Shown: one piece after another, positions 62,557 through 64,000 of the stretch
Position numbering within the stretch: position 1 is the stretch's first letter
How the letters are laid out: the number at the start of each line of letters is the position of its first letter
Assembly: GCF_024323335.1 (NCBI RefSeq)
Contig: NC_066583.1
Span: 16,458,665-16,522,664 of the forward strand
Direction: 5' to 3'
Length of the DNA: 64,000 nt
DNA from: Lathyrus oleraceus
Taxonomy: Eukaryota > Streptophyta > Magnoliopsida > Fabales > Fabaceae
Position numbers and translations under genes: made by a program
The notes under the pieces: model-generated
The model's database searches: none
The model's input: only the letters and a program-made list of their open reading frames with translations
What the model was told of the DNA's origin: nothing

Positions 62557-62562
<6 letters not shown>
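61106..62562 (-). mobile_element. Athila 2 LTR, about 1.46 kb
   Basis: It begins TGATAGCGAC next to the primer site. Its far end, 'aaatgcatgtgaa...gtttcatgttta', parallels the end of the Athila 1 LTR ('gaatgcatgtgaa...gtgttatca'), which places the boundary near 62562, blurred by an AT microsatellite. It is only distantly similar to the Athila 1 LTR. A minus-strand TATAAG lies near 62164-62169. Confidence 0.75.
62280..62348. repeat. Three palindromes in the Athila 2 LTR
   Basis: GTGGCG-AA-CGCCAC at 62280-62293, ATGGCG-AA-CGCCAT at 62300-62313 and GTGGCG-AA-CGCCAC at 62335-62348. The arms are the same as in Athila 1 and they lie 110-180 bp upstream of the TATA-like box. Confidence 0.9.

Positions 62563-62594
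<32 letters not shown>
62562..62594. repeat. (AT)n microsatellite
   Basis: About 16 AT units between the Athila 2 LTR and the copia element. Confidence 0.9.
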
Positions 62595-62598
<4 letters not shown>

Positions 62599-62948
62599 AG
62601 GAATATATTATACAATTAATGAATACCAAAATTACAACAAAGCTATGCATGTACATAGCTGATCAATGCATTTCAATTACAACAAGACAAAGCTTATCAA
62701 TTGTATCTTTTCATATGGAAATTGTTATCAATTGTATTAATAAGTTTTTATTATAGGCAAACTATAGGCTAGGCTTTCAATTCATGCTTTCAATGCATAT
62801 AACCTTGTATCCATTTTTAGTTTATACAATACGTGTATATCACATGAAATCATGTATATATGTAATGAAAATCACATGAAACAAAGACAATATTTTATTA
62901 CAACAACTATTCCTCCTTTAATACATATTGTTTTGTTTCTATTATTTA
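62595..62948 (+). mobile_element. Probable 5' LTR of a Ty1/copia element
   Basis: It starts TGTTAGGAATATATTA at 62595, about 440 bp before a copia gag. A decayed initiator-tRNA-Met-like primer site (TGATATAAG, relatives TGGTATCAGAG) seems present at 62951, which would put the LTR end near 62945. The boundary is uncertain because no second LTR is in the window. Confidence 0.55.
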
Positions 62949-63034
62949 TATGATATAAGTATTCTTTTCCTCATTAATATTGATCACTTTGCTTCTTTTC
63001 TTCTTCATCAACACCCTTGTTTTCATTTGTCACC

Positions 63035-63919
63035 ATGTCTGATATCCCAAATCCAACAATTCATGTTCCTTCTTCTGAAAATCTGCTCATCACTAATCAC
63101 CCCACAACAACCTCAAAAACAGATCCTTGTGTTATTCATCATTCAGATAATCCTTCAATTGTCCTTGTTACCCTTTTACTTATTGGTGATAACTATGGTT
63201 CATTGAGTCGCGCATAAACAATGGCACTTCGTGCCAAAAATAAATTAGGTTTTGTTGGCGAGTCAGTTACCAGTCTGAAGAAGAAAGAAGACATTCCTAA
63301 ATGGAAATGTTGCAACGATCTGGTTGCAAGTTGGATTCTTAACTCGGTTTCAACCGAGATTCGTCCCATCATTTAGTACGCTGAAACTGCAACACAAATC
63401 TGGTTTGATCTAAAAGATCAATTATCGCAATCAAATTCCCCCAAAATATATCAGTTGAAACAGTCACTTTCTGCCCTTAAACAAGAAGGCATGTTTATCT
63501 CTCTTTATTTCACTCAACTCAAATCTCTTTGGGATAAACTCAATTGTATTTCTCCCGTCAATCCTTGTATATATGGTAATGCTAAAAACATTCTTGATCA
63601 GTAGAATCAAGATCGTGCCATGGAACTTGTTGAAGAAGTTCACGACCATTTTTCAGCTGTCCGCAGTCAAATTCTTTTGATAAACCCATTTCCATCAATT
63701 CAACGTATCTATAATCTAGTCCGTTAGGAAGAAAAACAACAAGAGATCAGTTTTCACCCTCTCCCTGCTGAATAATCATATGCGCTCCATACCTCTAAAG
63801 TGCTATATCGCACTCAAGGAAAATGTCAGCGTCCTTACTATGAACACTGCAATAAGCATGGTCCCACTATTTCTACTTACTATCAGATTCGTGGCTTCTC
63901 AAATAAATATTTAATTTAA
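63035..63919 (+). pseudogene. gag: Ty1/copia gag, five internal stops
   Basis: ATG at 63035 (MSDIPNPTIHVPSSENL). One frame of 295 codons has stops at 63215, 63374, 63602, 63725 and 63773, then TAA at 63917, and no frameshift. Recognisable words are LVTLLLIGDNYGS, MALRAKNKLGFV, WILNSVSTEI and YFTQLKSLWDKL, as in UBN2/Retrotran_gag type copia capsids. At the end the zinc knuckle has lost residues: the region EHCNKHGPTISTYYQIRGF has Tyr or Pro where relatives have Cys or His. Nothing of protease or later domains is visible before the window ends; 63920-64000 holds no recognisable gene. Confidence 0.85.
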
Positions 63920-64000
63920 CATTAAAATTGATCAAATCTACTCTGGTAATGGGGACATCTTTCTTCCCCAACTCCAAACCATTCGTTCCAACAATGGTTC

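Larger units (their letters stand above)
54442..62562 (-). mobile_element. Athila 2, degraded 5' part
   Basis: In the minus direction: LTR 62562-61106, primer site 61099-61080, leader 61079-60997 and 56103-55966, gag and start of pol 55965-54442. It is interrupted by the solo LTR 56104-60996 and cut at 54442 by the third long LTR. The remaining part of pol is not in the window. Confidence 0.85.

Noticed and set aside
63920..64000. Possible start of copia protease or integrase
   Set aside because: The last 80 bases show no recognisable motif and the window ends; not enough to call.

Overview
This is repeat-dense plant nuclear DNA with no recognisable single-copy host gene. Nearly all of it can be read as nested LTR retrotransposons, with one CACTA DNA-transposon fragment and a tandem satellite-like array. 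The Ogre-type elements (LTRs of about 4.4-4.9 kb starting TGTAAGACCC, a separate ORF1 before gag, a tRNA-Arg-like primer site), the Athila elements with a tRNA-Asp-like primer site, and the AT-rich base composition suggest a large-genome legume, perhaps tribe Fabeae (pea, vetch, faba bean, lentil). The species assignment is inference.

Layout. 1-1836: 3' part of an Ogre-type LTR (+ strand) inserted in the gag of a second Ogre. 1837-9617: that second Ogre, on the minus strand, with LTR (5260-9617), primer site, decayed ORF1 and decayed gag. 9618-10138 and 25752 to about 26300: an older LTR fragment split by a well-preserved Athila-lineage element at 10139-25746 (minus strand, 15,608 bp, perfect 5-bp target duplication GCCAG). 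The Athila carries gag, a fully open 1,500-codon pol, and, unusually, two divergent ATHILA ORF-1-like reading frames in tandem after pol. A truncated CACTA transposon (13021-14987) lies in its 3' region. 26421-40376: about 13 tandem monomers of about 730 bp, each with a (GA)n tract, interrupted by an Ogre-type solo LTR (29341-33950). 40377-47948: a chimeric Ogre-type LTR with an internal duplication and no matching target duplication, which seems to be a recombination scar joining the satellite to an unrelated LTR. 47949-54441: a 5'-truncated third kind of long LTR, interrupted by a copia-like solo LTR (48758-50105). 54442 to about 62562: a second, degraded Athila (minus strand) with a gag pseudogene, primer site and LTR, split by an Ogre-type solo LTR (56104-60996, perfect GCATG duplication). 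62595-64000: start of a decayed Ty1/copia element on the plus strand.

How the parts relate. The only potentially functional products are the Athila proteins: capsid-like Gag, then protease, reverse transcriptase, RNase H and integrase in one frame. Gag and Pol are separated by a single in-frame UGA. The two ORF-1-like frames, the Ogre ORFs and the copia gag all carry stop codons. The relative order of insertion can be read from who interrupts whom: old LTR fragments, satellite and Athila 2 first; then the solo LTRs, the minus-strand Ogre and Athila 1. I see no CRISPR, operon, tRNA or rRNA gene. The most notable observations are the tandem ORF-1 pair, the palindromic repeats upstream of the Athila TATA box whose copy number differs between the two LTRs, the three-monomer periodicity of the satellite array, and the chimeric LTR scar.
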